A stretch of 64,000 nucleotides of DNA from Qipengyuania marisflavi (GCF_005884405.1 NZ_VCAO01000001.1:1-64000); one strand, 5' to 3'; positions 36,135 through 45,939 are shown, counted from the stretch's first letter. The notes: generated by a model from the sequence alone, not told the origin. Numbers and translations: made by a program.

Positions 36135-37679
36135 ATGATCCGGATACCGCGCATCACCCAGGCATTCCCCGTGGACCGCCGCACACTGATCAAAAGCGCT
36201 GGTTTTGCTGCTGCAGGCTTTGCCGCGTTCCCGCTTGCGGGATGCAAAGCGCAAGACGCATCGATGCTGGACAGCACTGACGGGTCCAATCCACTCGCTA
36301 TACCGCCCTTGCAGCGTGGCGAGATTGAGCAGGGCGCACGGGTTTTCCGCCTGTCTTTGACACCGGGCCAGAAGGAATTCGTCCCCGGTGTTGCTTCGCC
36401 CACCATCGGCATCGACGCACCCTATCTGGGACCGACGCTTGAAATGCGCCGGGGCGAGTGGGTGCAGTTTCATATCGACAACAAGCTGGCCGAAGGCGCT
36501 ACGGTCCATTGGCATGGTTTCGAACTTCCTGCCGCAGCCGATGGCGGACCGCATCAGTTGATCCGTCCCGGCGAACGCTGGAGCCCCTCTTTCGAAGTTC
36601 GCCAGCGGGCTTCGCTCTACTGGTGTCATTCGCATTTGGAACGCGAAGCCGGGCCGCAGGTCTATGCCGGGCTTGCCGCGCCGATTTTTGTTCGCGATGA
36701 CGAGGAAGAGCGCCTCGACTTGCCGAGCGACTATGGCGTCGACGACATTCCGCTGATCGTGCAGGACCGCGTCATCGATGGATCCGGCCGCTTGGTGTAC
36801 CCGCTGAGCATGCACACGCGGATGATGGGCGTGCGCGGGAGCCGGATATTCGTCAACGGCACTGAAAACGCTGTGTTCGACGCACAGACAGGCCAATTGC
36901 GGCTGCGCATCCTCAATGGATCGAACGCCCGCCTTTACGATCTTTCGCTCGAAGGTGATCGTTCGATGCAACTGATCGCGAGCGATGGCGGCTTGCTCGA
37001 TCGTCCGCACATCGTCCGCTCGGTCAGGCTCGCCCCGGGGGAGCGCGCGCAGGTAATTATCGATCTCTCGGAAGGACGCCCGCTTCGCCTTCTTGCCAGC
37101 AGTCCCGAAAACGCCATGGACATGATGGGCGGACGCGGAATGATGGGCGGCGGGATGACGGGGCGCGGCGATAGCGGCGATGCTTCCGCAGACGTGTTTC
37201 AAATCCTCGATATCAGGCCGGCAAGTTCGGCCCAGCGCATCAGGGTGCCGACACAACTGGCATCGCTTGCTCCACCCGACCTGTCGTCAGCCGTCCGAAC
37301 CCGGCGTTTCGTTCTCGACATGGGCATGATGGGCGGCGGAATGTCCATTAACGGTGCTGCGATGGACATGAATGTGATCAACGAACGTGTGCCGGTCGGC
37401 CAATGGGAAATCTGGGAGATCGCCAACGCTTCGATGATGGCCCACCCGTTTCATATCCATAACGTCCAGTTTCGTGTGATCGACCGCGATGGCCGAGCGC
37501 CCCCACCATTGGAAACCAGTTTGAAGGATACCGTGATCGTCAACCCGCGCGAGCAGGTACGCCTTCTCCTGCGTTTTGAAGAACACACCGACCCAGACCT
37601 GCCCTACATGTATCACTGCCACATTCTCGAACACGAGGATGCAGGCATGATGGGGCAGTTCGTAGTCGTGAAGAGCTAG
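36135..37679 (+). CDS. Multicopper oxidase, CueO/CotA-like, with Met-rich insert
   Basis: A 514-residue oxidase with all four copper motifs: HWHGFEL (about 140), WCHSHLE (about 178), HPFHIHN (about 438) and HCHILEHEDAGMM (about 496), so types 1, 2 and 3 copper sites appear intact. The N-terminus has twin arginines (DRRTLIKSAGFAAAGFAAF), suggesting Tat export, and an LAGC lipobox-like end. A Gly/Met-rich stretch (about 330-350, DMMGGRGMMGGG) may bind Cu(I). It probably oxidises Cu(I) in the periplasm. AGGAGG precedes ATG 36135. It lies 12 bp before the copper ATPase. Confidence 0.92.
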   Translation: MIRIPRITQAFPVDRRTLIKSAGFAAAGFAAFPLAGCKAQDASMLDSTDGSNPLAIPPLQRGEIEQGARVFRLSLTPGQKEFVPGVASPTIGIDAPYLGPTLEMRRGEWVQFHIDNKLAEGATVHWHGFELPAAADGGPHQLIRPGERWSPSFEVRQRASLYWCHSHLEREAGPQVYAGLAAPIFVRDDEEERLDLPSDYGVDDIPLIVQDRVIDGSGRLVYPLSMHTRMMGVRGSRIFVNGTENAVFDAQTGQLRLRILNGSNARLYDLSLEGDRSMQLIASDGGLLDRPHIVRSVRLAPGERAQVIIDLSEGRPLRLLASSPENAMDMMGGRGMMGGGMTGRGDSGDASADVFQILDIRPASSAQRIRVPTQLASLAPPDLSSAVRTRRFVLDMGMMGGGMSINGAAMDMNVINERVPVGQWEIWEIANASMMAHPFHIHNVQFRVIDRDGRAPPPLETSLKDTVIVNPREQVRLLLRFEEHTDPDLPYMYHCHILEHEDAGMMGQFVVVKS

Positions 37680-37691
37680 GAAGGACAGGCG

Positions 37692-40022
37692 ATGAGCAAG
37701 AACGAGAGCGTAATCGAGGGTACTGCGATCGACCCGGTTTGCGGCATGAGCGTTGCAATCGACGGGGCTCAGCATATCGCGACGCATGATGGCGCGAAAC
37801 ACTATTTCTGTTCGCCGCGCTGTCACGACAAGTTCGTCACCGATCCCGAGCTCTATCTCTCGGGCGCGCATCTCGACGCGGTCGAGGATGTGCCCGAAGG
37901 CACGATCTACACCTGCCCGATGCACCCTGAAATCCGCCAGCCCGGGCCAGGTTCATGCCCGATTTGCGGCATGGCGCTCGAACCGGAAACGGTTTCGCTG
38001 GGCGATGGCCCCGACCCCGAACTGGTCGACATGCGGCGTAGGTTCTGGTGGAGCGCACTGCTTACGCTGCCTCTGTTCGTCTACGCGATGAGCGACATGG
38101 CACCGGGGCTCAGTTTCGACGGGCTGATCGAACCTGCCTGGGCGCAATGGGCGCAGTTTGCCCTTGCCACACCGGTTGTTCTTTGGGGAGCCTGGCCGTT
38201 CTTCGTTCGGGCCATCCAGTCGCTCAAGACGCGCAATCTCAACATGTTCACGCTGATCGGGTTTGGCGTTGCCATCGCCTATCTGTTCAGCGTGGTGGCG
38301 ACGGTCGCGCCCGATCTGTTCCCTGCAGCGTTCCGCGACCATTCGGGACGGGTCGGGGTCTATTTCGAGGCGGCAGCGGTCATAACCACGCTTGTCCTGC
38401 TCGGACAGGTCCTCGAGCTCAAGGCCAGGGGCTCGACCTCGAGCGCCTTGCGCGCATTGCTCGAGCTGGCACCGCCCAGCGCGGTCAAGATCTTCGGCTC
38501 CGGCGATGAGCGCGAGGTGCCGCTCGACCAGCTGGCCACAGGCGATCGTCTGCGCGTCCGCCCCGGCGATAAGGTTCCGGTCGATGGAGAAATCGAGGAG
38601 GGATCGAGCGCCATCGACGAATCCATGATCAGCGGCGAACCGCTTCCGGTCGCCAAACAGGCTGGCGACACAGTCATCGGCGGCACAGTCAACCAGACTG
38701 GTGGGTTCATTATGCGCGCAACCGGCGTGGGCAAGGACACGATGCTGTCCAAGATCGTCCAGATGGTGGCCGAGGCGCAGCGCAGCCGCGCACCGATCCA
38801 GCGACTGGCGGATCAGGTGGCGGGCTGGTTTGTGCCTGCGGTGGTGGTGATAGCCATCGCCACCTTCGTGGTCTGGGGAATCTGGGGTCCCGCACCTGCG
38901 CTTGCCTACGCATTGGTCAATGCCATTGCGGTCCTGATCATCGCTTGTCCCTGCGCGCTTGGTCTCGCTACGCCGATGTCGATCATGACCGGCACGGGCA
39001 AGGGTGCCCAGCATGGCATCCTGATCCGCAATGCCGAGGCGCTGGAGACACTCGAGAAGATCGATACGCTAGTGGTCGACAAGACCGGCACGTTGACGAT
39101 GGGCAAGCCCGATCTGGTGGCGGTGACGCCAGCAGAAGGAATCGACGAAGCCGATTTCCTGGCTGCGGTTGCAGGCGTCGAAATGGGGAGCGAACATCCG
39201 CTGGCCCACGCCATCGTCGAAGGTGCGCGGACGCGCGGGGTCTCGCCCGCCAATGCCACGGATCTCGCTTCGACGACCGGGGAAGGTGTTGAAGCCAATG
39301 TCCAGGGCCGCCGGGTTGCGATCGGCAATGAGAAGATGATGCGGCGCGTCGGGATCGATGACGAGGCCTGGCTCGGCACGGCCGAAAGTGGCCGCAGGCA
39401 GGGTCAAACAGTGATGTTCGTGGCATTCGATGGCCGTCCGGCAGGGCTCATCGCGGTGGCCGATCCGATCAAGCCTACCAGTGCAGCGGTCATTGCGGCA
39501 CTGCACAAGCGCGATATCCGGGTCGTTATGCTCACGGGCGACAGCCGCGGCACTGCCGAAGCGGTCGCCCGTGAAATGGGAATCGACGAAGTGCATGCGA
39601 ATGTCTCGCCCGAAGACAAGCACCGCAAGATCGAAGAGCTGAAAGCGCAAGGTCGCCGGGTCGGCATGGCCGGGGACGGGATCAACGATGCTCCTGCGCT
39701 GGCTGCCGCCGATGTTGGTATTGCGATGGGCACCGGCACCGATGTCGCAATCGAAAGCGCAGGCGTGACGCTGGTTCGCGGCGACCTGACAGGAGTGGTG
39801 CAGGCCATCGTGCTGTCGCGTGGGACGATGCGCAACATCCGGCAGAACCTGTTTTTCGCCTTCGCTTACAACACACTCGGCATTCCGGTCGCGGCAGGCG
39901 TGCTGTATCCCTTCTTCGGAGTGCTGCTCAGCCCGATGATTGCGGCCGCAGCCATGAGCCTCTCTTCCGTATCGGTGATAGGCAATGCGCTGCGGCTGCG
40001 GGGTCTGCGCCTCGAAGTCTGA
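37692..40022 (+). CDS. copA: Copper-exporting P1B-1 ATPase with YHS and metal-binding domains
   Basis: A 776-residue ATPase. Instead of HMA repeats the N-terminus has a YHS domain (about 14-58, DPVCGMSV ... [11 protein letters not shown]) and a heavy-metal-binding domain (about 75-100, [22 protein letters not shown]). Then follow CPC in the transport helix (about 419), DKTGT with Asp 463, the EHPLAH nucleotide motif, [10 protein letters not shown] and MSLSSVSV in the last helix, a P1B-1 feature. It exports Cu(I) or Ag(I) to the periplasm where CusF and the oxidase act. It ends 12 bp before the convergent MBL-rhodanese gene. Confidence 0.95.
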   Translation: MSKNESVIEGTAIDPVCGMSVAIDGAQHIATHDGAKHYFCSPRCHDKFVTDPELYLSGAHLDAVEDVPEGTIYTCPMHPEIRQPGPGSCPICGMALEPETVSLGDGPDPELVDMRRRFWWSALLTLPLFVYAMSDMAPGLSFDGLIEPAWAQWAQFALATPVVLWGAWPFFVRAIQSLKTRNLNMFTLIGFGVAIAYLFSVVATVAPDLFPAAFRDHSGRVGVYFEAAAVITTLVLLGQVLELKARGSTSSALRALLELAPPSAVKIFGSGDEREVPLDQLATGDRLRVRPGDKVPVDGEIEEGSSAIDESMISGEPLPVAKQAGDTVIGGTVNQTGGFIMRATGVGKDTMLSKIVQMVAEAQRSRAPIQRLADQVAGWFVPAVVVIAIATFVVWGIWGPAPALAYALVNAIAVLIIACPCALGLATPMSIMTGTGKGAQHGILIRNAEALETLEKIDTLVVDKTGTLTMGKPDLVAVTPAEGIDEADFLAAVAGVEMGSEHPLAHAIVEGARTRGVSPANATDLASTTGEGVEANVQGRRVAIGNEKMMRRVGIDDEAWLGTAESGRRQGQTVMFVAFDGRPAGLIAVADPIKPTSAAVIAALHKRDIRVVMLTGDSRGTAEAVAREMGIDEVHANVSPEDKHRKIEELKAQGRRVGMAGDGINDAPALAAADVGIAMGTGTDVAIESAGVTLVRGDLTGVVQAIVLSRGTMRNIRQNLFFAFAYNTLGIPVAAGVLYPFFGVLLSPMIAAAAMSLSSVSVIGNALRLRGLRLEV

Positions 40023-40033
40023 CAGGCCAAACT

Positions 40034-41386
40034 TCAGCCATGCGCGTTTTTCCAAGCGCCCATGGAACCGAGATAGATGTCGAGGCGCTTGAAGCCCTGG
40101 CTTGCGAGCCAGCCTGCCGCAACGCTCGCCCGCATGCCGCTCGCGCACATCAGCGTGTAGTGGCGGTCGCGGTCGAGCTCTTTCCATCGCGTGTTGAGCT
40201 CGCCAACATAGATATGCTCTGACCCGTCGATGCTTGCATCTTGTCGTTCGTCCGCGTCGCGCACGTCGAGCAAAGTCCATTCGCAGCTGTCTTGATCGAG
40301 CCTGCGCGCGACTTCCTCGGTGCCAATCATGGGAATGCTGCGCATCGCTTTGCCCTGAGCAGCGGCTGGAACCACGCCGACATAGCCGCCGACAACATTA
40401 TCGAGACCGATGCGCACCAGATGGGCCATGGCGTGGGCTAGCTGGTCTTCCTCGGAAGCGACGAGGGCAATCCTGTCGCCTTCACCGAGGAACCATCCGG
40501 CAAAGGCCGGTATCATTCCCACCGGAAGGCACATGGCACCCGGCATATGACCGGCGGCATAGGCGAGCGGCTCGCGCACATCGACCAGGTGATCGGCGCC
40601 GCTCTCGCGAAGGTCGTCCAGCCCCAGACGCCTTGGCCGCATAATCCGCGGCGCGGCATCGGCCCCTTCGAGGTTAAGCCGTTCCATCAGCCGGAAATAG
40701 GGAGGTTGGTAGTGGTGTTCTGCTACCTTCGCCTTGATGAACTCATCGCGGTCGGAGATGCGCAGGCGCGGGTTGTTGCGCCGCTCGTGGCCGATTGTCG
40801 AGAATTCCCGGTCCGCCATTCCCGACCCGCAGACCGAGCCCGCACCATGCGCCGGGTAGATGATCGCCTGGTCGCCGAGGCGGCAAAGTTTCTGCAGGGA
40901 GTCGAAAAGAAGGCCCGCGACTTCTTCCTTGCGCTCGGGATAGAAATCGGTGCGTCCGACATCGCCGACGAACAAGGCATCGCCGGTAAAGACGCCGACC
41001 GGTCCCTCGGAATATTCGCTGTCATGGATGACGAAAGCGAGATGATCGTCGGTGTGTCCAGGTGTTTCAAGCACTTCGATCTTCAATTGACCCAGCTCGA
41101 AACAATCGCCTTCGCGCGTAGTGTTGGCGAAGGCCACGTTTCCGGCCGGATTGGGACCGTGGTGAACCGTCGCACCAGTCAAGTCCGCAAGGATCGGCGA
41201 GCCGCTGAGCAGATCCTCATTGCGATGGGTTTCGAAGATATGCGTTATCTCCAGCCCTTCAGCCCGGGCCCTTTCGACATAGACCTCGAAGTCCCGGCGC
41301 GGATCGATGACCGCTGCCTGTCCGCCCGAACCGATGATGTAGGAAAGGTGCGAGAGGCCAGGGGTTTTGATCTTCTCCAGAAACAT
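40034..41386 (-). CDS. Metallo-beta-lactamase-fold hydrolase fused to two rhodanese domains
   Basis: A 450-residue protein: an MBL domain (about 1-215) with THIFETHRNEDLLSG, the variant metal motif of persulfide-dioxygenase-like MBL-rhodanese proteins, plus GHTDDHLAF and FTGDALFVGDVGRTD; a first rhodanese domain (about 250-340) without an active-site Cys; and a second (about 350-445) with the active loop CASGMRAS. The family handles sulfane sulfur (glutathione persulfide or thiosulfate). It is transcribed leftward from a region with an inverted repeat at 41416. Sulfur handling next to copper genes may protect against Cu-thiol chemistry; this is inference. Confidence 0.87.
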   Translation of the reverse strand: MFLEKIKTPGLSHLSYIIGSGGQAAVIDPRRDFEVYVERARAEGLEITHIFETHRNEDLLSGSPILADLTGATVHHGPNPAGNVAFANTTREGDCFELGQLKIEVLETPGHTDDHLAFVIHDSEYSEGPVGVFTGDALFVGDVGRTDFYPERKEEVAGLLFDSLQKLCRLGDQAIIYPAHGAGSVCGSGMADREFSTIGHERRNNPRLRISDRDEFIKAKVAEHHYQPPYFRLMERLNLEGADAAPRIMRPRRLGLDDLRESGADHLVDVREPLAYAAGHMPGAMCLPVGMIPAFAGWFLGEGDRIALVASEEDQLAHAMAHLVRIGLDNVVGGYVGVVPAAAQGKAMRSIPMIGTEEVARRLDQDSCEWTLLDVRDADERQDASIDGSEHIYVGELNTRWKELDRDRHYTLMCASGMRASVAAGWLASQGFKRLDIYLGSMGAWKNAHG

Positions 41387-41415
41387 ACAATTTTCCTTAT
41401 CTGTTGCTCAAAACT

Positions 41416-41437
41416 TGTAACGTTCGGGCTTGTTACA
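41416..41437. promoter_or_regulatory. Inverted repeat TGTAAC-N10-GTTACA before the MBL-rhodanese gene
   Basis: Perfect 6-bp arms separated by 10 bp, 30 bp upstream of the MBL-rhodanese start, in the 72-bp gap after the preceding co-directional gene. It is a plausible operator. The regulator is not in the window, as far as I can see, and chance cannot be excluded for 6-bp arms. Confidence 0.35.
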
Positions 41438-41458
41438 GAACGATAAATGATACGACGC

Positions 41459-42163
41459 TCAATCGATACCGAGTTCGGCCTTGATGGCACCAGGACTTTC
41501 GAAACGTTCGGCTTCGGGCCTGCCGATGGCAGGCTTTGCGTTGATCCAGGTGTCTTCGCACACGAATTCAAGCAGGCTCGCCGCGAGATCAGCATGACGG
41601 CACCGGAAACAGCCTTCCGCCAGCCGCTCGTCCGTAATCACGGCGTCGCCAGTGTAAGGCTCATCCAGCAGCCAGCCCGGCCGTGCGGCCGTCCATTTAA
41701 TACCTTGGGCGTCGCTGAGCATCACTTCCATGGAGCGCATCTGCTCGAGTATATTGAACAATGCAGGCTTGGCAGTGAGTTCAAACCAGGCCGGGACGCT
41801 CGACTGATGTTCGACGAAGGCAGCGGAGATTACGGCAATGCGGTCGATCTTCGCTTGTGCCATCGCCTCGAGCAGGTTGCGCGTGCCATCGGTATAGAGC
41901 GGCGGTGGATCGATCGCATTGCCCGGACCGAAAGCGACACCGAGGGTCGAGATAACCGCGCGGCAGCCATCGAGATCGCCCGCGAAATTATCCGACAGCA
42001 CATCGCATTCGATATATTCGAAGTCGCCCACCCGCTCGCCTGGCCCAGGCACGGTGTGTTCAAAGGCGCGGATCGGTATGTCTCGGGCAATGGCACGCCT
42101 CAAGAGCTCGGTGCCGGTCTTCCCGCCTGCGCCGAAGACAGCGATGGGCCTCGTATCGGTCAT
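41459..42163 (-). CDS. NAD(P)-binding Rossmann-fold protein (atypical SDR)
   Basis: A 234-residue protein that opens with a strand and glycine motif typical of NmrA-like/atypical SDR proteins (RPIAVFGAGGKTGTELLRR), followed by VISTLGVAFGPGN and DGTRNLLEAMAQAKIDRIAVISAAF. It lacks the classical YxxxK pair in an obvious position, as many of these proteins do. Likely a nucleotide-dependent oxidoreductase or redox sensor; substrate unknown. The start at 42163 is chosen from the Rossmann N-terminus; upstream in-frame sequence is unrelated. It is followed after 72 bp by the MBL-rhodanese gene. Confidence 0.8.
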   Translation of the reverse strand: MTDTRPIAVFGAGGKTGTELLRRAIARDIPIRAFEHTVPGPGERVGDFEYIECDVLSDNFAGDLDGCRAVISTLGVAFGPGNAIDPPPLYTDGTRNLLEAMAQAKIDRIAVISAAFVEHQSSVPAWFELTAKPALFNILEQMRSMEVMLSDAQGIKWTAARPGWLLDEPYTGDAVITDERLAEGCFRCRHADLAASLLEFVCEDTWINAKPAIGRPEAERFESPGAIKAELGID

Positions 42164-42255
42164 CTGCTTGTTCCTGTAAAAATGGTGAGGGCGACGAAGG
42201 GCGGAGGCGCGGGCGCTTGGGTTAGCCGACGGCCCGCCCATGCGCCCTGCCAGTA

Positions 42256-42744
42256 TCAGGCTCCGTCGGCCGGACAGGTGGTATAACCCCAAAAGCCGAA
42301 CTCATCCTTGGCTCTTGGTGCTGCCACGATCATCTCCTGCATTTGCAGGCCCGCATCGCCTTCATCATCCAGCATGCGGGTTTTGATCCGAAGCTCGCCG
42401 TTCGCATAGCTGCCAGGGCCATCGGCGGTCACGGGGATCAATTTGCCATTGATCTTGATCGCTCCGCCCCCGTCACCGTCATAGACAAACGAGGGAAAGG
42501 CCACTTCGGTCAGGCGGAACTGGCAGGCCTGTCCTGCGCCCAGAGCAGCAAGGTCCGCGTCATTCATGGTCCCGGGAAGCATGAGGCCCGGGTCAACATT
42601 TGCCAGTGCACTGGCCGCGTCCTCGATCGGCGCGGCAGTGGCAGGCGGGTCGAGCTGGGCTTCGCGGTCGTTGCCCGGAGCGGTGTTCGAATTGCAGGCG
42701 GCAAGCGGCAGCGCGATGAGCGCCGTGAAAGCTATCTTGTTCAT
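42256..42744 (-). CDS. Lipoprotein of unknown function
   Basis: A 162-residue protein with a clear lipobox (LIALPLAAC, Cys 17), an Ala/Pro-rich linker and a compact domain (about 70-160) with two cysteines (QACQFRL and TTCPADG) and conserved-looking segments FPSFVYDGDGGGAIKINGKLIPV and DEFGFWGY. I do not recognise the family. It overlaps DUF305 by 4 nt and is the last gene of a five-gene minus-strand unit that starts at 45889. A periplasmic partner of the redox or ion-handling proteins of that unit is possible but unproven. Confidence 0.75.
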   Translation of the reverse strand: MNKIAFTALIALPLAACNSNTAPGNDREAQLDPPATAAPIEDAASALANVDPGLMLPGTMNDADLAALGAGQACQFRLTEVAFPSFVYDGDGGGAIKINGKLIPVTADGPGSYANGELRIKTRMLDDEGDAGLQMQEMIVAAPRAKDEFGFWGYTTCPADGA

Positions 42745-43268
42745 GGCTGCATCTCCTCGGGCAGGCGTTCTTCGGTTCGAGGACCGTTCTGCTCGATATC
42801 GTCTATGAGGTATTTCATCTCGGCGATTTCGCGGCGCTGTGCGACAATGATGGCCTGCGCGAGTTCGCGCACGCGAGGATCTTTCAGGCTCGCGCGTTCG
42901 CTGGTCATGATCGCGATTGAGTGGTGCGGGATCATTGCTGCCATATATTCGGTATCGTCAACGGTGGTCTGGCTGCGCACCAGCCATAGTGCGAGCGCGA
43001 ACACAAAGGCCCCGACGCCCAGGATGATCAAGTTCTTGGTCCGGTCCTTGTACATGCCCCACATGAAGAGCAGCATGACAACCATCATCATCGCGCCCAT
43101 GACGAACATCATCCAGAAGCGCGTTTCGCTCCAGAAAAGATCATCGACGGTAAAGGTGTTGGCATACATCAGGAAGAACATGATCACGGTCGAGGTCGAC
43201 ACCATGGCCATGAATCGCCAGTAGCTGCCGCCCCCTCCCTTGTCCGAGTGGGAGGTCTTTTCGGTCAT
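42741..43268 (-). CDS. DUF305 protein with three membrane segments
   Basis: A 175-residue protein: three hydrophobic segments (about 17-37, 50-72, 78-95) followed by a DUF305 helical domain containing DTEYMAAMIPHHSIAIMTSERA, with the PHH motif and several Met, and ending ERLPEEMQP. DUF305 is a ferritin-like helical domain common in copper and stress operons, probably metal-binding. It overlaps the channel gene and the lipoprotein gene by 4 nt. The start at 43268 is set by ATGA overlap; upstream in-frame sequence is antisense to the channel gene. Confidence 0.88.
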   Translation of the reverse strand: MTEKTSHSDKGGGGSYWRFMAMVSTSTVIMFFLMYANTFTVDDLFWSETRFWMMFVMGAMMMVVMLLFMWGMYKDRTKNLIILGVGAFVFALALWLVRSQTTVDDTEYMAAMIPHHSIAIMTSERASLKDPRVRELAQAIIVAQRREIAEMKYLIDDIEQNGPRTEERLPEEMQP

Positions 43269-43678
43269 GCTTTTTCTCCTTTTTGCATCATGGTCCAGAA
43301 TAGCTGCGCCGAGCAGCTGATGAGAGCGAAGCCGGTAAGGGCCTCGACGCCGGCGAGAACTCTCAGGTGCTCGGTCGGATAAATGTCGCCCAGGCCCAGT
43401 GTGGTCACGTTGATGAGCGAGAAATAGAAGTAGTCCATCCAGTCCATGGAAGGCGCCTTGTCGAACCCTCCCAGGCCCCATTGCGCGCCCAGCCAGAAAC
43501 CTGCGGCAAAAAGGATCGCGACCAGGAAATGCGACGCGAGCACGAGTAGCGAGACTGCAAGCTTTCCCAGCGTATCGCGGCGGCGATCGAGAAGCCGGTG
43601 GCCGACACCCAGAATGGCAAGGTGGGAAGCGACGGCTGCAAGGAACAGAAAGACGGCGAGAAGGAGCGCGGTGATCAT
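43265..43678 (-). CDS. Two-helix ion channel-like membrane protein
   Basis: A 137-residue protein with four hydrophobic segments (about 1-25, 40-62, 76-92, 105-130) and a pore-loop-like motif TTLGLGDIYP between the last two, close to the TVGYGD potassium filter of two-transmembrane channels (PF07885 type). The filter has Leu where Tyr is usual, so selectivity may differ. It overlaps its neighbours by 4 nt on each side, so it belongs firmly to the operon. Potassium or other cation movement is inferred from the motif alone. Confidence 0.8.
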   Translation of the reverse strand: MITALLLAVFLFLAAVASHLAILGVGHRLLDRRRDTLGKLAVSLLVLASHFLVAILFAAGFWLGAQWGLGGFDKAPSMDWMDYFYFSLINVTTLGLGDIYPTEHLRVLAGVEALTGFALISCSAQLFWTMMQKGEKA

Positions 43679-44424
43679 GCGAGAAGCTTCGCGCCCATCC
43701 ACAGACCCATTCCGATCATGAACAGATTTTCGGTCAGCGAGACGAAGCCGAGCGGCACATTGCTGCCCCCACCGACGCAAGCGCATTTGAGCTCACGCTT
43801 GTCGATGTAGACAGCCTTGAAGACGCTGACAGTGCCGACGGTGCCAATGAACAATGCCAGCGGGGCCGAGAGCCAGGTCAGCGCGCCTGCGGTCATCAGA
43901 ATGCCGGCAGCGGCTTCGCCGAACGGGTAGACGAAGCCATAGGGCACCCAGCGCCGTGCGAGCAGATCGTAGTTGAGGAACATTGTCGAGAAACTGCGCA
44001 CGTCCTGAAGCTTCTGGACGGCGAGCAGGGTCATCGACAGGCTGACGAACCATTCCGCGGCCCGGACGGTGAACAGATCGTCAAAAAACGCCCAGCTCAG
44101 CCCTAGCGCGAGCAGCAGCGCGACCGCGAAAATCGCAATGACCGGCTGATAGCTGGTCTCGCCTTCCTCTGGCTGCGAACGGCTCTTGCCGAAGAACTCG
44201 CGGACATCGTCATAGCCGCCAATGCGCTTGTCTTCGATAAAGGTCTGCGGGGTGGTCTCGACGTTGTGCTTGTCCTTGAATGCGTCGGTTTCCTCCCTGC
44301 TGGTCAGGTGATGATCCTCGACCTCGAAGCCTTGCCGTGTGAGGAGATCGACCGTCTTGATGCCATAGGGACAGACATGGTCCTCCATGACCATACGGTA
44401 GACCGCCGCTGTTCGGGTCGTCAT
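43675..44424 (-). CDS. Glutaredoxin-MauE/DoxX fusion membrane protein
   Basis: A 249-residue protein with an N-terminal glutaredoxin domain (about 8-80; HVCPYGIK with a single active Cys 18, then TTPQTFIEDKRIGGYDDV) joined to a MauE-like membrane domain of four or five helices (about 95-245) containing KCACVGGGSNVPLGFVSLTENLFM. MauE/DoxX proteins move reducing equivalents across the membrane. The fusion suggests export of thiol redox power to the periplasm. A GGAG site precedes ATG 44424. It follows the APC permease by 112 bp and overlaps the channel gene by 4 nt. Confidence 0.87.
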   Translation of the reverse strand: MTTRTAAVYRMVMEDHVCPYGIKTVDLLTRQGFEVEDHHLTSREETDAFKDKHNVETTPQTFIEDKRIGGYDDVREFFGKSRSQPEEGETSYQPVIAIFAVALLLALGLSWAFFDDLFTVRAAEWFVSLSMTLLAVQKLQDVRSFSTMFLNYDLLARRWVPYGFVYPFGEAAAGILMTAGALTWLSAPLALFIGTVGTVSVFKAVYIDKRELKCACVGGGSNVPLGFVSLTENLFMIGMGLWMGAKLLA

Positions 44425-44536
44425 GAATCGCTCCATCTGTTTTGCCTGACGTTTCTCGTGCTCAACGCCGGTTTTCGGTGAACGGTTTCGAAAAAGCCCG
44501 GCGTAAAAGCGGCAAAGCTGGTTGAAGAAGGTGCCA

Positions 44537-45889
44537 TCACCTTTTCTCTCCTGACCCATCATCTTCAGGAGATGCGGGCGCTTCGGAATTGCGCGAGAGG
44601 TAGATCCATTCTCCCACGAAGACTGCGACGATGCCGATCGCCGCGTAGGCGACAACGGCAGGATCGCTGCGCAATTTGGCCGCGGTAAAGGCTGCGAGGA
44701 CCACGCCATCTGCCGCGAGCGCTGTCAGAAGTATTGTTGCGCGCGCGCCGACTTCCTTGCGCAGGTGGCGCAGGACGCCCCAGTGAACCAGCATATCCAT
44801 GACGAGGTAGAAGAAGGCGCCCAGCGAGGCGATCCTTGACAGATCGAACAGGACCGCAAGCGTCCCGGCAATGACCACCGTATAGACCAGCATGTGGCTG
44901 CGAATCCCGCCGCTCATGCCGAAATGGCTGTGCGGGATCATCTTCATGTCGGTCAGCATCGCAAGCATGCGCGACACGGCAAATACGCTCGCTATCACGC
45001 CCGAAGTGGTGGCGGCGATCGCGATCGCCACGGTGAAATAGAAGCCCAGTTCTCCCAGCGCCGGACGCGCCGCAGCCGCGAGCGAATAATCGCGCGCCTC
45101 GACGATCTCGGATATGCTCAGGCTCGAACCCACCGCCACTGCGACAAGCAGATAGATCACGATGCAGACGGCTATCGAGATCATGATGGTTCGGCCGACA
45201 TTCTTGTGCGGGTCAACGATTTCGCCGCCGCTATTGGTAATCGTGGTGAAGCCTTTGAAGGCGAGGATCGAGAAAGCAACCGAGGCGAGCAGGGCTTCTG
45301 CATTGGTCAGCGAAACGGACTGCGAAAATGCGCCTGATGAAAATCCGCTGGCCCAGATCGCCGCGACTGCGAACAGCGCGATACCGCCGATCTTGATGGC
45401 GGACATGATGAGCGAGAAGCCGCTTACCGACTTGTTGCCCGCTGCATTGACGAGATAGGCGAAGATGATGAGTGCAAGCGCTGCCAGCGAAACGAGCCAC
45501 CCGCTGCTTTCGAGGCCAAACGGGCGCAGCGCGTAAGTCGCAAAGGTGCGGGCCACGAGGCTTTCATTGATGACCATCGACAGAGCCATCAGGAGCGATG
45601 CCGACGCGGCAATGACGCCGGGTCCGTAGGCCTTCTGCAAGATCATCGCGATGCCGCCCGAAGACGGCCATTTGTTCGACATCTTGATATAGCTGTAGGC
45701 CGCCAGCGAAGTTACCAGCGCGCCGGCGATGAAAGACAGGGGGAAGAGCGGACCGGCGAGCTCGGCGATCTGCCCGGTCAGCGCGAATATGCCGGCACCG
45801 ATCATGACGCCGGTACCCATCGCAACGCCGCCCAGCAGGGTTATCGAGCCAGCCGTTTCGCTTTGATTCTCGTGCTCATGGTCTTGCAA
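44537..45889 (-). CDS. APC-superfamily amino-acid permease-like transporter
   Basis: A 450-residue membrane protein with about 12 hydrophobic segments. The first has the APC signature GVMIGAGIFALTGQIAEL, with FKGFTTITNSGGEIVDPHKNVGRTI in the middle, typical of the amino acid-polyamine-cation family. Substrate unknown. TTG 45889 is the start; GGGGAAAG lies 4 bp upstream. A promoter of the motif shared with the ECF cassette lies 51-77 bp upstream, so it is the first gene of a redox/ion unit. A link to thiol or cysteine transport is speculation. Confidence 0.85.
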   Translation of the reverse strand: MQDHEHENQSETAGSITLLGGVAMGTGVMIGAGIFALTGQIAELAGPLFPLSFIAGALVTSLAAYSYIKMSNKWPSSGGIAMILQKAYGPGVIAASASLLMALSMVINESLVARTFATYALRPFGLESSGWLVSLAALALIIFAYLVNAAGNKSVSGFSLIMSAIKIGGIALFAVAAIWASGFSSGAFSQSVSLTNAEALLASVAFSILAFKGFTTITNSGGEIVDPHKNVGRTIMISIAVCIVIYLLVAVAVGSSLSISEIVEARDYSLAAAARPALGELGFYFTVAIAIAATTSGVIASVFAVSRMLAMLTDMKMIPHSHFGMSGGIRSHMLVYTVVIAGTLAVLFDLSRIASLGAFFYLVMDMLVHWGVLRHLRKEVGARATILLTALAADGVVLAAFTAAKLRSDPAVVAYAAIGIVAVFVGEWIYLSRNSEAPASPEDDGSGEKR

Positions 45890-45939
45890 GACTTTCCCCT
45901 GTCGATGGTCTCCCGTGAAAGAAAGATTATGTCGACCAG

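Noticed and set aside
35622-37256. A 544-codon open frame on the minus strand opposite the multicopper oxidase
   Set aside because: The oxidase motifs on the plus strand are decisive; the antisense product has no recognisable feature.
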